The position numbers and the translations under genes were made by a program. A DNA stretch of 64,000 bases. It comes from Mycobacterium sp. BK086. Its GTDB lineage: Bacteria > Actinomycetota > Actinomycetes > Mycobacteriales > Mycobacteriaceae. The stretch is from positions 1 through 64,000 of the forward strand of contig SNWL01000005.1 in assembly GCA_004362315.1 (NCBI GenBank), written 5' to 3'. The notes under the pieces were generated by a model. It made no database searches. It saw only the letters and a program-made list of their open reading frames with translations, and was not told the DNA's origin. This document shows positions 35,099 through 43,888 of this stretch, piece by piece (positions within the stretch are counted from its first letter, which is position 1; the number at the start of each line of letters is the position of its first letter).

Positions 35099-35157
35099 GG
35101 GAGTCAGTATCGCGTGACGGGGGAAGCGATGAGGGACGTCGACGGTTATTAACGGCA

Positions 35158-37839
35158 ATGGTTGACGTTTTGCGCGGCCGTGACTGCGAGCTGATCGCTG
35201 TCGCGGCCGTGCTACAGCAGGTAGAGGAGACCGGCCGAGGCGCGGTCATCCATCTGTGCGGCGAACCGGGAATCGGTAAGACCGCCCTGGTGCAGGCCAT
35301 CGCCGCGCAGGCGGCCGACGCCGGCTTCGCCGTCGGATCCGGAAAAGCCGAGGAGCTCCACCAGATCGCCGCCGGGGCACCGCTGCTCGTCGCGCTGCGG
35401 TCTGGACCCAGCCCGCTGTTGGACGCCGACACCTTCATGGGACTGGCGCCGCTGCACCATCAGCCGCTGTGGCTCATCGACCGCATCGCCTCGGTACTCG
35501 AGGGCCTTTCGGCGCGTACACCCGTCTTGATCGTGATCGACGACGCCCAATGGGCGGACCAGGTGACCCAATTCGCCCTCGACACCCTGCCGGGCCGGCT
35601 CGCCGGATCCCCGGTCGTCTGGCTCATCGCGAGCCGCGAGGTTTCCCCCGGCAGCACCGACACAGTCGACCGGCACCTCCTGGTGTTGCGCCCGCTCAGC
35701 GATGCCGACCTGGACGAGATCGCACACGACTACCTGGGCGGGCCCGCGGAAGGCCTGACGCGCCAGCGCCTGTACGCCGTCGGCGGCAATCCGTTCCTGG
35801 CGGTTCAGCTGCTGGCCGGGGTGGCCGCCGGAGATGGTGCCGACGACATCCCGGCGTCATTCGCCGCCGCCATCGACGCCCGCCTGCACGGCCTCGGTGC
35901 GGGGACCGGCGAGCTGATCGAGCTCGCCGCGGTCTGGGGGCGGCCGCTGGATCTGTCCGACGCCGCCGAGCTGCTCGGCGAATCCTCGGTTGCGGTAATC
36001 GGGGCATGGCGACGGGAGGCGCATCAGCGCGGTCTGCTGGCCGACGATCGCGACCACATCGTGTTCGCCCATGACCTGATCCGCGAAGCGAGCTATCAGA
36101 ATGTGCCCGCCGCACGGCGCCGCGAGCTGCATCTGCGCTGCGCGAAATATCTTGTCGCATCCGGCAAGGGCGCGGTGGCCGCGGCACCCCATGCCAGCGC
36201 CGGGGCCCGGTACGGCGATCCTGAGGTGGTCGAGATCCTGCGCGCCGCCGCCGCACAGACATCGCTGACCATGCCCGCGGTCGCCGCGGGGCTGATCGTC
36301 GAGGCATTCGAACTGCTGGATCCCCACGACAGTCGGCGGTTCGAGATCGGCGAGCAGTGCGCGGAGATTCTGATCCGCGCCCAGCGCGGCAACGATGCGG
36401 TCAGCGTTATCGATGCGCTGCTCGCCGCGACCTCCGACACCAACGCGCGAACCCATCTGCAATCGCTTGCCGCCCAGGCACTTTGGCTGACCGGTCGGCT
36501 CGCCGAGATCGACCGGCGAGTCGTCGAGGCGCGGGCCCGTCCCGGGCTGTCCCCACGCTGTGTGGCCCGTCTGGCGGCCGTCGAGGCGTTGGTGCTCACC
36601 CGCACCGGGACCGCGAGGGACGCCATCGAAGCGGGCGAGGCGGCGCTCGCACGCGGGCGTGCGCTCGGCGACGAACGCACGCAACTCCTGGCACTGCAGG
36701 CGCTGGCGGAGGCCGGCACCGCCGAAGGTAGACACGCATCGGCTCGCGGGCACTATCAGGCATTGCGGGCGCTCGGCGGCACCACCTATCTCGCGGGCGA
36801 GGTCCTGGCGCTGCAGCAGCTGGACCGCTTCGCCGAAGCCGAAGAGCTGCTTGTCCGCGCACACCAGGGGAGTCCCGGCGAGCACAACCTGCCGTCGCTG
36901 GCGTTCGCTCAGCTGTTGCAGGACTTCAAGCTCGGACGCCTGGCCGAAGCCGAGGCCGGTGCGCTGGCCGTGATCCGGCTCTGTGAACAGACCGGCACCT
37001 ACGTCCACAATTTCGAGGCCTGGCTGATCGCCGGCATCGCGGCCGTGATTCGCGGCGATCTCGCGCTGGCGCGCGAGCGGCTACGTGCGGCCGAGGAGAC
37101 CGGCCTCGCCGACGACGCCGTGCGCCAGCCGCCGATGCTGTTGATCAAGGGCCGGATCGCCGGCGCGGAAGGCCGGTACGACGACAGCGTGCGAATCCTC
37201 AAGCCGCTGATGGATTCACTGTCGCAGTCGCGGTCGTGGTGGCCGCGCAACCCCGAGCTGTTGCGGGTACAGGCCGGGATCGCGGTCGCCGCAGACGATT
37301 ACGAATTCGCCCACCAAACCGTCCAGCGCGCCAAGCTCGCGGCCGAGCGCAATCCCGGCGTCGCCAGTTTCGAAGGGGTGGCGCTGCATGTCGAAGGGTT
37401 CGTCGCACGCGACCCGGACACGCTGCGCAGCGCCGTCAAGATCCTGCGCGAATCGCCGCGGCCTCTTCTGCTGGCCGGTGCGCTTGCCGACTACGGCTCG
37501 GTCCTGCTGGACGCCGGCGATCGGCACTCCGGCGTGGCGGCGTTGTCGGAGGCCTTCGATGTGTTCTCCGGGCTCGGTGCGAACCACTACCTGCCCGGGG
37601 TTGAACGCGATCTGAGCCGGGCCGGCGAATCCGCCGACGAGCACGAGCCATTGACCAAATCCGAAGAGCGGGTGGCGCAACTGGTGAGCGAGGGGCACAC
37701 CAACCAATCCGTGGCGTCGGCGCTCGGGGTCTCGGTCCACACCGTCAACACCCATCTACGTGCGGTGTTCCGCAAGATGGGGGTTCGCTCGCGGGTTCAG
37801 CTCGCCAACGCGATGAGTGCCAGGGCGCCGCGGCGCTGA
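35158..37839 (+). CDS. LAL-type LuxR family transcriptional regulator
   Basis: An 893-aa relative of the regulator at 2311-5118. Walker A is GEPGIGKT (35-42) and Walker B is VLIVIDDAQWAD (near 118-129). A long helical, TPR-like region follows, and the C-terminal LuxR helix-turn-helix includes LTKSEERVAQLVSEG and SVHTVNTHLRAVFRKMGV. It begins almost directly at the conserved LRGRDCE, so the ATG at 35158 is well supported by length although the RBS is weak. Its target is unknown. The neighbour downstream is an exported Ala-rich protein that could be part of the same transcript after a gap of 93 nt. Confidence 0.87.
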   Translation: MVDVLRGRDCELIAVAAVLQQVEETGRGAVIHLCGEPGIGKTALVQAIAAQAADAGFAVGSGKAEELHQIAAGAPLLVALRSGPSPLLDADTFMGLAPLHHQPLWLIDRIASVLEGLSARTPVLIVIDDAQWADQVTQFALDTLPGRLAGSPVVWLIASREVSPGSTDTVDRHLLVLRPLSDADLDEIAHDYLGGPAEGLTRQRLYAVGGNPFLAVQLLAGVAAGDGADDIPASFAAAIDARLHGLGAGTGELIELAAVWGRPLDLSDAAELLGESSVAVIGAWRREAHQRGLLADDRDHIVFAHDLIREASYQNVPAARRRELHLRCAKYLVASGKGAVAAAPHASAGARYGDPEVVEILRAAAAQTSLTMPAVAAGLIVEAFELLDPHDSRRFEIGEQCAEILIRAQRGNDAVSVIDALLAATSDTNARTHLQSLAAQALWLTGRLAEIDRRVVEARARPGLSPRCVARLAAVEALVLTRTGTARDAIEAGEAALARGRALGDERTQLLALQALAEAGTAEGRHASARGHYQALRALGGTTYLAGEVLALQQLDRFAEAEELLVRAHQGSPGEHNLPSLAFAQLLQDFKLGRLAEAEAGALAVIRLCEQTGTYVHNFEAWLIAGIAAVIRGDLALARERLRAAEETGLADDAVRQPPMLLIKGRIAGAEGRYDDSVRILKPLMDSLSQSRSWWPRNPELLRVQAGIAVAADDYEFAHQTVQRAKLAAERNPGVASFEGVALHVEGFVARDPDTLRSAVKILRESPRPLLLAGALADYGSVLLDAGDRHSGVAALSEAFDVFSGLGANHYLPGVERDLSRAGESADEHEPLTKSEERVAQLVSEGHTNQSVASALGVSVHTVNTHLRAVFRKMGVRSRVQLANAMSARAPRR

Positions 37840-37932
37840 CGATCTCATCAATTTGTGCGATAGCGACCCGAACTTACTCAGCAGTAGCTTCTCGGATTGT
37901 CAGTACAAATCCTCAACATTTCGGGACCCCTC

Positions 37933-39060
37933 ATGCAACGTGCTGTTCGCTCCTCCGTCACGTCTGGCGTGGCGCTGCTCGGTGCCGGCGTCATCGCCGC
38001 CTCGCCGATCGCGCCGCCGGTACCTGACATCCACCTGCCGGCGATCCACATGGACGCAAGCCTCGCGGCAGCGGTTGGCCCCATCGACTTCTACAAGCAG
38101 GTCTTCGACACCGCGCGCACCAACCTGCAGGCCTTGGCCGATGCCGCCGACCCGGGCGCGGTCCTCAAGCAGATCGTCGCCAATCAGACCGCGAGCTTCA
38201 CCGCGCTGGGCTCGGCGCTGGGTACCAGTGGCAACGAGCTGATCACCGCTCTCACCAAGACGGCACCTGAGCAGCTGCAGACCGTACTGACGTCGCTCGC
38301 GAGCGGCAACGTCGAAGCCGCCACCAACGCGCTGCTCTTCCTTCCGTTGGCGGTGGCACAGCCGCTGATCAACCTGCTGCCGGCGATCCAGGCATTCATG
38401 ACCCAGCCGATCCAGAACCTGATCAACGTCGCCCACATCTTCAACGACCCGGTCGGCGACGCGATGATCGCGGTCGGTCTGCTCAGCCCGGTGATCGAGG
38501 GCCTCGCCGCGACCGGCACCGCGGTGCAGAACGTCATCGACGCGTCCCGCACCGGTGATGCGCAGAAGATCGCCAACGCCATTGTCGAAGGTCCGGCGAC
38601 CATCATCGACGGCATCCTCAACGGTGGGTACGGTCCTGATCTCGGCCCGCTGGTTGGCGGTGGTATCTCTGTGCTGGCCGGTGGCCTGCTCAGCCAGTCG
38701 ACGATCGTCTTCAACCCGGATGGCAGCTTCTTCATCAAGCTGGGCGGCCCGATCGGAACCCTGCAGACGCTGGCCACTCAGATCGTCAACGCGATCAAGC
38801 CGGCTGCCGTCAAGACCGCCGCTGTCAAGGCCACGGCGCTGCCTGCCGCGACGACGACCACCGAGGCGTCGACGACCGAGACCTCGGCCACCACCGACAC
38901 CCCGGGCAAGTCGACCGAAGCCCCCAAGGCCGCGGCAAAGCCGGTGCACCACAGCGCCTCTGCGACGCCGGCGAAGGATGGCAACGACAGCAAGGGCGAC
39001 TCGTCAGGCGGTCCGAAGCATCAGCACAAGGCCGAGGGCCGCGGCCACAGCGCCCGCTAG
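37933..39060 (+). CDS. Exported Ala-rich protein with low-complexity C-terminal tail
   Basis: A 375-aa predicted secreted protein of a type common in mycobacteria but without a named function. A signal-like hydrophobic segment (SSVTSGVALLGAGVIAAS) is followed by PPVPDIHLPAIHMD. The middle is largely helical and Ala/Leu/Val-rich (about 50-290), with repeated short amphipathic segments. The tail from about 300 is a Thr/Ser/Ala/Lys-rich stretch ending in a His- and Lys-rich end (KHQHKAEGRGHSAR), probably disordered. It has no PE or PPE motif. The ATG at 37933 is preferred; a TTG at 37897 extends it. Its TAG stop shares the CTAG tetranucleotide with the convergent DedA-like gene. Confidence 0.65.
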   Translation: MQRAVRSSVTSGVALLGAGVIAASPIAPPVPDIHLPAIHMDASLAAAVGPIDFYKQVFDTARTNLQALADAADPGAVLKQIVANQTASFTALGSALGTSGNELITALTKTAPEQLQTVLTSLASGNVEAATNALLFLPLAVAQPLINLLPAIQAFMTQPIQNLINVAHIFNDPVGDAMIAVGLLSPVIEGLAATGTAVQNVIDASRTGDAQKIANAIVEGPATIIDGILNGGYGPDLGPLVGGGISVLAGGLLSQSTIVFNPDGSFFIKLGGPIGTLQTLATQIVNAIKPAAVKTAAVKATALPAATTTTEASTTETSATTDTPGKSTEAPKAAAKPVHHSASATPAKDGNDSKGDSSGGPKHQHKAEGRGHSAR

Positions 39061-39758
39061 CCGGACGACCTGGGTCGGCGCGTTCGCCGCCAGCCGCGAT
39101 ATCCGCGGTGAGCGGCGAACGCGCCGATGATTGCCGTGATGCACCAGATCGCGACCGCGACGTAGGCCAACGGTGAGGATAGGTCCGAGATCGACGCTCC
39201 CAGTGCGGTATACACGAACGCCCGGGGTGCCGAGCCGATGAAGGCCCCGATCGCCATCTGCCACAACGGCATTCCGAAAGCGCCGAACGCATAGGACGCG
39301 AGCGCGTCGGAAATGCCCGGCACGAACCGCTGGCCCACGACCGCCCACAACCCGCGGCGCTGGATCTGGGCATCGATGCGCGCCGACCAGTCGGGTCCGA
39401 TCACCGCCCGGGCGCTGTCGCGACCGGCCCGCCGTCCAAGCAGCGCGGCGATCACCGCCGTCGTCACCGTCGACCCCAGCGTCACGAACGTGCCGAGCAC
39501 CGGCCCGAACAACACTCCGCTGCCCGCGGCGAGCAGCGGGCCGGGGACGAACACCGCGGCCAGCAAGGCCGACACCGCCAGGTAGACCAGGGGAGCCAAC
39601 GGACCGGTCGAGGCCACCGCGCCGCGGATCTGCTCCACGTCGATGACCCGGGATACCGCCACCAGATAGAACAAGCCCAGCAGGAACGCGACGAACAGCG
39701 CGAGCCGCAGGATATGGGGCCACCGGCGGGCCGCCGGCGGATCGGTGGTGTCGGCCAT
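39057..39758 (-). CDS. TVP38/TMEM64 (DedA-like, VTT domain) membrane protein
   Basis: A 233-aa polytopic membrane protein with the VTT/SNARE-associated pattern. It has an N-terminal helix, then VFVPGPLLAAGSGVLFGPVLG, then GRRAGRDSARAVIG, and later RRGLWAVVGQRFVPGISDALASYAFG and a final helix pair. Family members are proposed to act in lipid scrambling or membrane homeostasis. It directly follows the thioesterase gene with no intergenic base, in an operon headed by an HxlR regulator, so a membrane or lipid role is consistent with the neighbour. Confidence 0.85.
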   Translation of the reverse strand: MADTTDPPAARRWPHILRLALFVAFLLGLFYLVAVSRVIDVEQIRGAVASTGPLAPLVYLAVSALLAAVFVPGPLLAAGSGVLFGPVLGTFVTLGSTVTTAVIAALLGRRAGRDSARAVIGPDWSARIDAQIQRRGLWAVVGQRFVPGISDALASYAFGAFGMPLWQMAIGAFIGSAPRAFVYTALGASISDLSSPLAYVAVAIWCITAIIGAFAAHRGYRGWRRTRRPRSSG

Positions 39759-40571
39759 TCAGTCTTTGTAGTAGACGATCTGGTGACTTGTCGCCAACAG
39801 GGTCGCGTCGCGGCCCCAGATCTGTGCGGTCTGGTCGAAGTAGCCGCGCGCGAAGCGCTGCGCGTGCGCGGTGGCCAGGACGTAATCGGTGCCCTGGGCG
39901 GCGAGCTCGGCACCGTCCACGTGGAAGTACGTGGTCAGCGAGATCGTGCCCGCCGGCAGCATGCGGCCGCGACGCAGGAACACCCTCGGGTAGAACACGT
40001 CGCTGAGCGCGGTCAGCGCCGCGAAGTCCAGTACCCGGGCGGGTCGCTGGCGCACCCACAGCGTCGTCGTGGACGACGTGCTTTCCTCCGGATCGGTGGG
40101 CACGCCGCCGGCCACGTAGTGCATGTCGTAGTTGCGCATCCACGGGACCGGTCCGGGAATCGTTGTGTGCGCGATGCTTTCGGGCTCTGGAACCGCTGGC
40201 ATCAGGGCCTCGGTGTCGGACCAGGCCTCGCGACGCACCCCGAACACTGCCGTGGCGGTGGTGGTCGGGCCGTGTTCTTGGCTCACCTCGGCGGTCCAGT
40301 GCTGGTTGGTCCGGTTGGTGCGGACGGGCCGCACGACGATGTCGAAGTCGCCGTCGGTGACCGCGGCGAGATAGTTGACGGTCAATGCGACCGGTTCACC
40401 GATCCGCTCCGGGTGCCGCTCGATGGCCCGTACGATCGCCGCCGCCGTCACCCCGCCGAACGGGCCGACCATGTTCGCGTACTCCGGCGTGGTCTGGCCG
40501 GTATGGTGCCCGATCCCGTTGTCGGTCAAGCTGATTGCGGTGTCGAAGGTGTGAGCGGTGGTGGTGGTCAT
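39759..40571 (-). CDS. Acyl-CoA thioesterase, double hot-dog fold
   Basis: A 270-aa thioesterase-superfamily protein with two hot-dog halves. The first half has YANMVGPFGGVTAAAIVRAIERHPE and PVALTVNYLAAVTDGDF. The second has LDFAALTALSDVFYPRVFLRRG and PAGTISLTTYFHVDG, ending with AHAQRFARGYFDQTAQIWGRDATLLATSHQ (broken by the final strand), as in TesB-like and Mtb acyl-CoA thioesterases. It would hydrolyse an acyl-CoA, the chain length unknown. It overlaps the HxlR regulator by 4 nt and abuts the DedA-like gene, forming a three-gene operon. Confidence 0.85.
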   Translation of the reverse strand: MTTTTAHTFDTAISLTDNGIGHHTGQTTPEYANMVGPFGGVTAAAIVRAIERHPERIGEPVALTVNYLAAVTDGDFDIVVRPVRTNRTNQHWTAEVSQEHGPTTTATAVFGVRREAWSDTEALMPAVPEPESIAHTTIPGPVPWMRNYDMHYVAGGVPTDPEESTSSTTTLWVRQRPARVLDFAALTALSDVFYPRVFLRRGRMLPAGTISLTTYFHVDGAELAAQGTDYVLATAHAQRFARGYFDQTAQIWGRDATLLATSHQIVYYKD

Positions 40572-41059
40572 CGGATCGTCTTTCCGGTCTTGGCGGATCG
40601 CGCACCGGGGCCGGGTCGTGGCTCGGTGTCATAGGCGGTCAGGGGAGTCTGGTCGGCGCTGCAGCGCAGTGTGAGTTCGACGGGATGGCCGCAGTCGCGG
40701 TGGGTGACTTCGACCGGCGGGCCTGCCGCGTCGGCCTCCCACTTGTCGCCCCACTGCATCAGGGCGATCACCGCGGGCAGCAGATCGCGGCCCTTCTCGG
40801 TGAGGCGGTATTCATGGCGTTCGCGTTGGCCTGGCTCCTGATACGGCACCCGCCGCAGCACGCCGGCAGCCACGAGGGTGCCGAGCCGGTCGGTCAGGAC
40901 CTGGCGGGGACAGCCGATGCGGGCCTGGAACCGCTCGAAACGCCGTGCGCCGTAGAACGCCTCGCGCAGGACCAGCAGCGTCCACTTTTCGCCGACCACG
41001 TCCAGTGCCCGTTTGACCGAACAGTTTTCGGCGCTGATCAGATCGCGGGCGGCGGACAT
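40568..41059 (-). CDS. HxlR family transcriptional regulator
   Basis: A 163-aa winged-helix regulator. The family core is CSVKRALDVVGEKWTLLVLREAFYGARRFERFQ, followed by LTDRLGTLVAAGVLRRVPY and the wing HEYRLTEKGRDLLP (about 13-90). The C terminus carries DCGHPVELTLRC, a Cys pair that could respond to redox or metal. It is the first gene of the operon with the thioesterase and DedA-like genes and probably regulates it. A short inverted repeat lies 17 bp upstream of its start. Confidence 0.9.
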   Translation of the reverse strand: MSAARDLISAENCSVKRALDVVGEKWTLLVLREAFYGARRFERFQARIGCPRQVLTDRLGTLVAAGVLRRVPYQEPGQRERHEYRLTEKGRDLLPAVIALMQWGDKWEADAAGPPVEVTHRDCGHPVELTLRCSADQTPLTAYDTEPRPGPGARSAKTGKTIR

Positions 41060-41075
41060 GAGGGCCAGCCTAGCA

Positions 41076-41094
41076 GAGTCTGAATTCTGGACTC
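41076..41094. promoter_or_regulatory. Inverted repeat upstream of hxlR
   Basis: GAGTCTGAATTCTGGACTC has 5-bp arms (GAGTC/GACTC) around a 9-bp centre. It is in the short gap between the DUF4185 gene and the HxlR start, the expected place for an autoregulatory operator. Confidence 0.45.
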
Positions 41095-41132
41095 AGATAG
41101 GCGGTGCGCCGTGGCGCGATGAGCGAGGGGGC

Positions 41133-42761
41133 TCAGACCAGCGTGGCCTTGAGCGACGACAGGTCGGTCTTCATCAGGACGACGTTGTAGTTGCCCCACA
41201 GCGACATGTTCCAGTACAGCGTGCTGTCGTCAGGATTGCCGTTGCTGTCGACCAGCTTTCCGGTGCCCGACCACGGGTGGATCATCGGGGCGTACAGCCC
41301 CGGATACGTCGCCGAGGTCGCGACGGTGATCGGAGCGGACCACGCGCCGTTGGGCTCGTCGGCGTAGCGCATCTTGACGTTGTTGTTGCCGTCGGCGTAC
41401 ATCATCACGTACTTGCCGAGGTAGTCGTTGTACTGAACCGACATCTCGCTGACGTTGCCGCCCGTCTTCGCGCCGAACAGGCCGCCGAGCATGCCGCCCA
41501 ACACGTTCGGGTTGTTGGCCCAGTCGATGACGGGGCCGAAAAGGCCTGCGGAACGGGTGGAGTCGCCGATGATCGGGGTGGCGGCGACGGGCTTGCCGGT
41601 CACCCAGTCGTTGCCGTTCCAATACTGATACTTGGCCAGATTGGTGACGTCATCGACCGCGACCCGGGACAGGTAGGCCGAGCCGGCCCGACCCGACGGA
41701 GTGCCAAAGGCGTAGAGGTACTGGGTCTCTCCGGGCGCGACCTGATCGGCGGGCTCCAGCACGAAGGCCGACTGCTGGAAGTTCTGGTTGCCGGGGACAT
41801 ACGCGTGCGAGGAGCCGAACCAGCTCGCCGAGCGGATCGTCGAGGGCGCCAGCACCCACTTGTCGGTGGCCTCGTTGTACACCGAGATCCCGGCGTAGTT
41901 GGTGGTCCAGCGGCCCGGGGTGTCCCACGACTTCACCGACATGTAGCTGACGTACTGCTGATCGAGCACCGAGATCGCCGAGGTCGGGATGTTGGTGACC
42001 TCGGAGCCGAAGAACGGGAACAGCGCACTGGGGGCGCTCGGGATGAACTGGTAGGCGTAGCCGGTCTGCAGCAGGCTCAGGCCGTTGGTGAGGTTCTTGT
42101 CGGTGCTCAGCAGCAGGACGTTGGAGCGCCAGTCGCCGGTCATGTTCGGCCCGCTGAAGGTGTCACCGAACGCCAGCTGGATCTTGCCGGTGAGGGTGTT
42201 CTCCCACATGATCCCGAGGTCGGTACCCCAGATCCCGAAGCCGGCGGTGTTGTTGGTCTGCGGCCAGCCGATGCCGGGATAGGCGGTGTTGGACTGCCCG
42301 GTCACCCAGCCGACCGGATACGAGGGGATGACGGTGGGCGCGGTGGTCACCACGGCGGCTGTCGAGACGGTGGCGGCCGCGGATGCGGGGGCGACCTCGC
42401 GCCGGCCCGATGATGCCAGTCCGGTGCCGACCAGGTTGAGACCGACAGCCGACAGCAGCCGGTTGGCCCCCTTCGCCGGGCTGGGTTTGGCGGCGGCCGC
42501 CGCCGGAGCCTTGCTGGCGACAGTGGTGGAAGAGACGCTCTGCACAGTGGGCTTCTTCGGGGTGCGGGCCGAGGATGCGGTGGACTTCGCCTTGGCCGGA
42601 GCCGACGAGCCGGTGCTCGACGCGGCGCCGCCGCTGCCGGAGTCCGACGGTGCGGCCCAGGCCATTCCGGCGCCGCTGAGGATCGCTGTACCGATGCCGA
42701 GGGCTACCGCCAGGCCGCCGAGGCGGCCCACATACGCCGAGGCATTATTCGTCGAACTCAT
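41133..42761 (-). CDS. Exported DUF4185-domain protein
   Basis: A 542-aa secreted protein. A Sec signal (VALGIGTAILSGAGMAWA, then APSDSG) is followed by a Ser/Ala/Lys-rich spacer to about residue 130. A DUF4185-type beta-propeller-like domain covers about 160-542, with TDLGIMWENTLTGKIQLAFGDTF, RSASWFGSSHAYVPGNQNFQQSAFV and YNDYLGKYVMMYADGNNNVKMRYA, each cut by loops. The closing strand is LYWNMSLWGNYNVVLM. Related domains occur in extracellular glycan-active proteins, but no activity is established. The ATG at 42761 has AAGGGGAG upstream; an earlier start at 42806 lies outside the signal peptide. It lies alone with a divergent lipoprotein gene. Confidence 0.8.
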   Translation of the reverse strand: MSSTNNASAYVGRLGGLAVALGIGTAILSGAGMAWAAPSDSGSGGAASSTGSSAPAKAKSTASSARTPKKPTVQSVSSTTVASKAPAAAAAKPSPAKGANRLLSAVGLNLVGTGLASSGRREVAPASAAATVSTAAVVTTAPTVIPSYPVGWVTGQSNTAYPGIGWPQTNNTAGFGIWGTDLGIMWENTLTGKIQLAFGDTFSGPNMTGDWRSNVLLLSTDKNLTNGLSLLQTGYAYQFIPSAPSALFPFFGSEVTNIPTSAISVLDQQYVSYMSVKSWDTPGRWTTNYAGISVYNEATDKWVLAPSTIRSASWFGSSHAYVPGNQNFQQSAFVLEPADQVAPGETQYLYAFGTPSGRAGSAYLSRVAVDDVTNLAKYQYWNGNDWVTGKPVAATPIIGDSTRSAGLFGPVIDWANNPNVLGGMLGGLFGAKTGGNVSEMSVQYNDYLGKYVMMYADGNNNVKMRYADEPNGAWSAPITVATSATYPGLYAPMIHPWSGTGKLVDSNGNPDDSTLYWNMSLWGNYNVVLMKTDLSSLKATLV

Positions 42762-43066
42762 GACCATCTCCCCTTGGTAATGAGGTGACGGTACCGCATC
42801 TGGCAAACCTCATGGCTCACTCTGGACACGAGTGCGCAAACAAATTCCCCGGTCAATTGATTGCGAGATGCCAGCGCGCCGATACGATCACGGCCCGCGC
42901 GGCACAACGTCGGCGAATCGTGACGCGACCGTGATCCCGGCGCGAGGAAACTCGAGGATATTGCCTTCGTCGTGAATTTCTGGAATGATCTCGTACTCGA
43001 ACAGGCATTCAGGCCTATCTAAGGCCCCCGGCGAGGGCGAGTTCGCCACCTTTGAAAAGGAATCTC
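42762..43066. promoter_or_regulatory. Divergent intergenic region, DUF4185 gene and lipoprotein gene
   Basis: This 305-bp gap holds the leaders and promoters of both flanking exported-protein genes. It is less GC-rich around 42840-42865 and 42960-43000. The right end has AAAAGGAA as the RBS of the lipoprotein. I found no small gene, RNA or clear palindrome here. Confidence 0.4.
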
Positions 43067-43351
43067 ATGAATTCGCCCACTGTTGGTGCCCGTATTGCCG
43101 CCGTTGCCGGTGGCGCCGCTCTCATCGCCATGGCGTCATTTGTCGCCTCCTGCAGCAAGAGTGAGAACCAGGCTCCGTCCCCGTCGACCTCGACGGTCGC
43201 TCCGACGACGACGAGCAGCCCGCCTGCGACGCCCACCGAGAAGGTGCTCAGCCCCACCGACGGCAACAAGTTCAGCCCGACGGTGATCGCACCCCCGGCT
43301 CCGACCGAGTCGGGCGGCAACCACCATCACGGACTCAACGGGACGTCGTAA
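43067..43351 (+). CDS. Small putative lipoprotein
   Basis: A 94-aa protein with a lipoprotein signal ending FVASCS (Cys about 29). The mature part is short, Pro/Ser/Thr-rich and apparently disordered, closing with NHHHGLNGTS, a small His cluster that might bind metal. AAAAGGAATCTC precedes the ATG. The last 17 nt overlap the tail of the convergent SRPBCC gene, so the stop codon lies inside that gene. The function is unknown. Confidence 0.65.
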   Translation: MNSPTVGARIAAVAGGAALIAMASFVASCSKSENQAPSPSTSTVAPTTTSSPPATPTEKVLSPTDGNKFSPTVIAPPAPTESGGNHHHGLNGTS

Positions 43352-43808
43352 GCTCCCGCGCGATCGCGGCGTGATAGCGGTCGATGTTGGCGGGATTGAC
43401 GATTCGAAAGAAGCCGTCAGGCATCGGTGCGTCCTTCGGCGCCTCGATGGTCATCGTGCGGGTGAACAACGTGACACCTTCACCGGGTGTGGTGAAGTGG
43501 TACTGCACGGTGATCCGGCCCTCCATGCCGCCGTTGCCCTCACGATCGTGGCCGAGCCTGCCCACCGAGGTGAACACCCACAGTTTGGGCCGCACGGCGA
43601 TGGCCAGATGCCAGGTGAAGATGCGGTCGCCGTCGGGGCCGCCCTCTTCCCAGGTGTCGCCGACCGCCAGCGGCAGCGAGTCGAGCTTGCCCACGTAGTT
43701 GCTTCCGGGATACGTCTTGGTCCAGTTGGCCGGATTGGTGACGAAGTCGTAGAGCGTCTCCGGTGACTGGCTGAAGGCCGTCTCCGAGCTCGTGGTCACG
43801 ATGCCCAA
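43335..43808 (-). CDS. SRPBCC (START-like) family protein
   Basis: A 157-aa helix-grip protein. It starts SSETAFSQSPETLYDFVTNPANWTKTYPG, has beta strands with LPLAVGDTWEE and ITVQYHFTTPGEGVTLFTRTMTIE, and ends with a long C-terminal helix (NIDRYHAAIARELTTS). Such proteins bind a hydrophobic ligand or act as cyclases. The TTG at 43808 has AGAAAGG 8 nt upstream and is preferred; a GTG at 43799 lies too far from it. It is divergent from the APH-fold kinase across 80 bp and tail-overlaps the small lipoprotein. A second SRPBCC gene is at 49395. Confidence 0.72.
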   Translation of the reverse strand: MGIVTTSSETAFSQSPETLYDFVTNPANWTKTYPGSNYVGKLDSLPLAVGDTWEEGGPDGDRIFTWHLAIAVRPKLWVFTSVGRLGHDREGNGGMEGRITVQYHFTTPGEGVTLFTRTMTIEAPKDAPMPDGFFRIVNPANIDRYHAAIARELTTSR

Positions 43809-43888
43809 TTGCGTTGCCTTTCTTGTCTGCTGTGTGGGCAGTTTACACATTCGCGTGATTTTGTAACTGCACGCGGTATGGTCCAACG

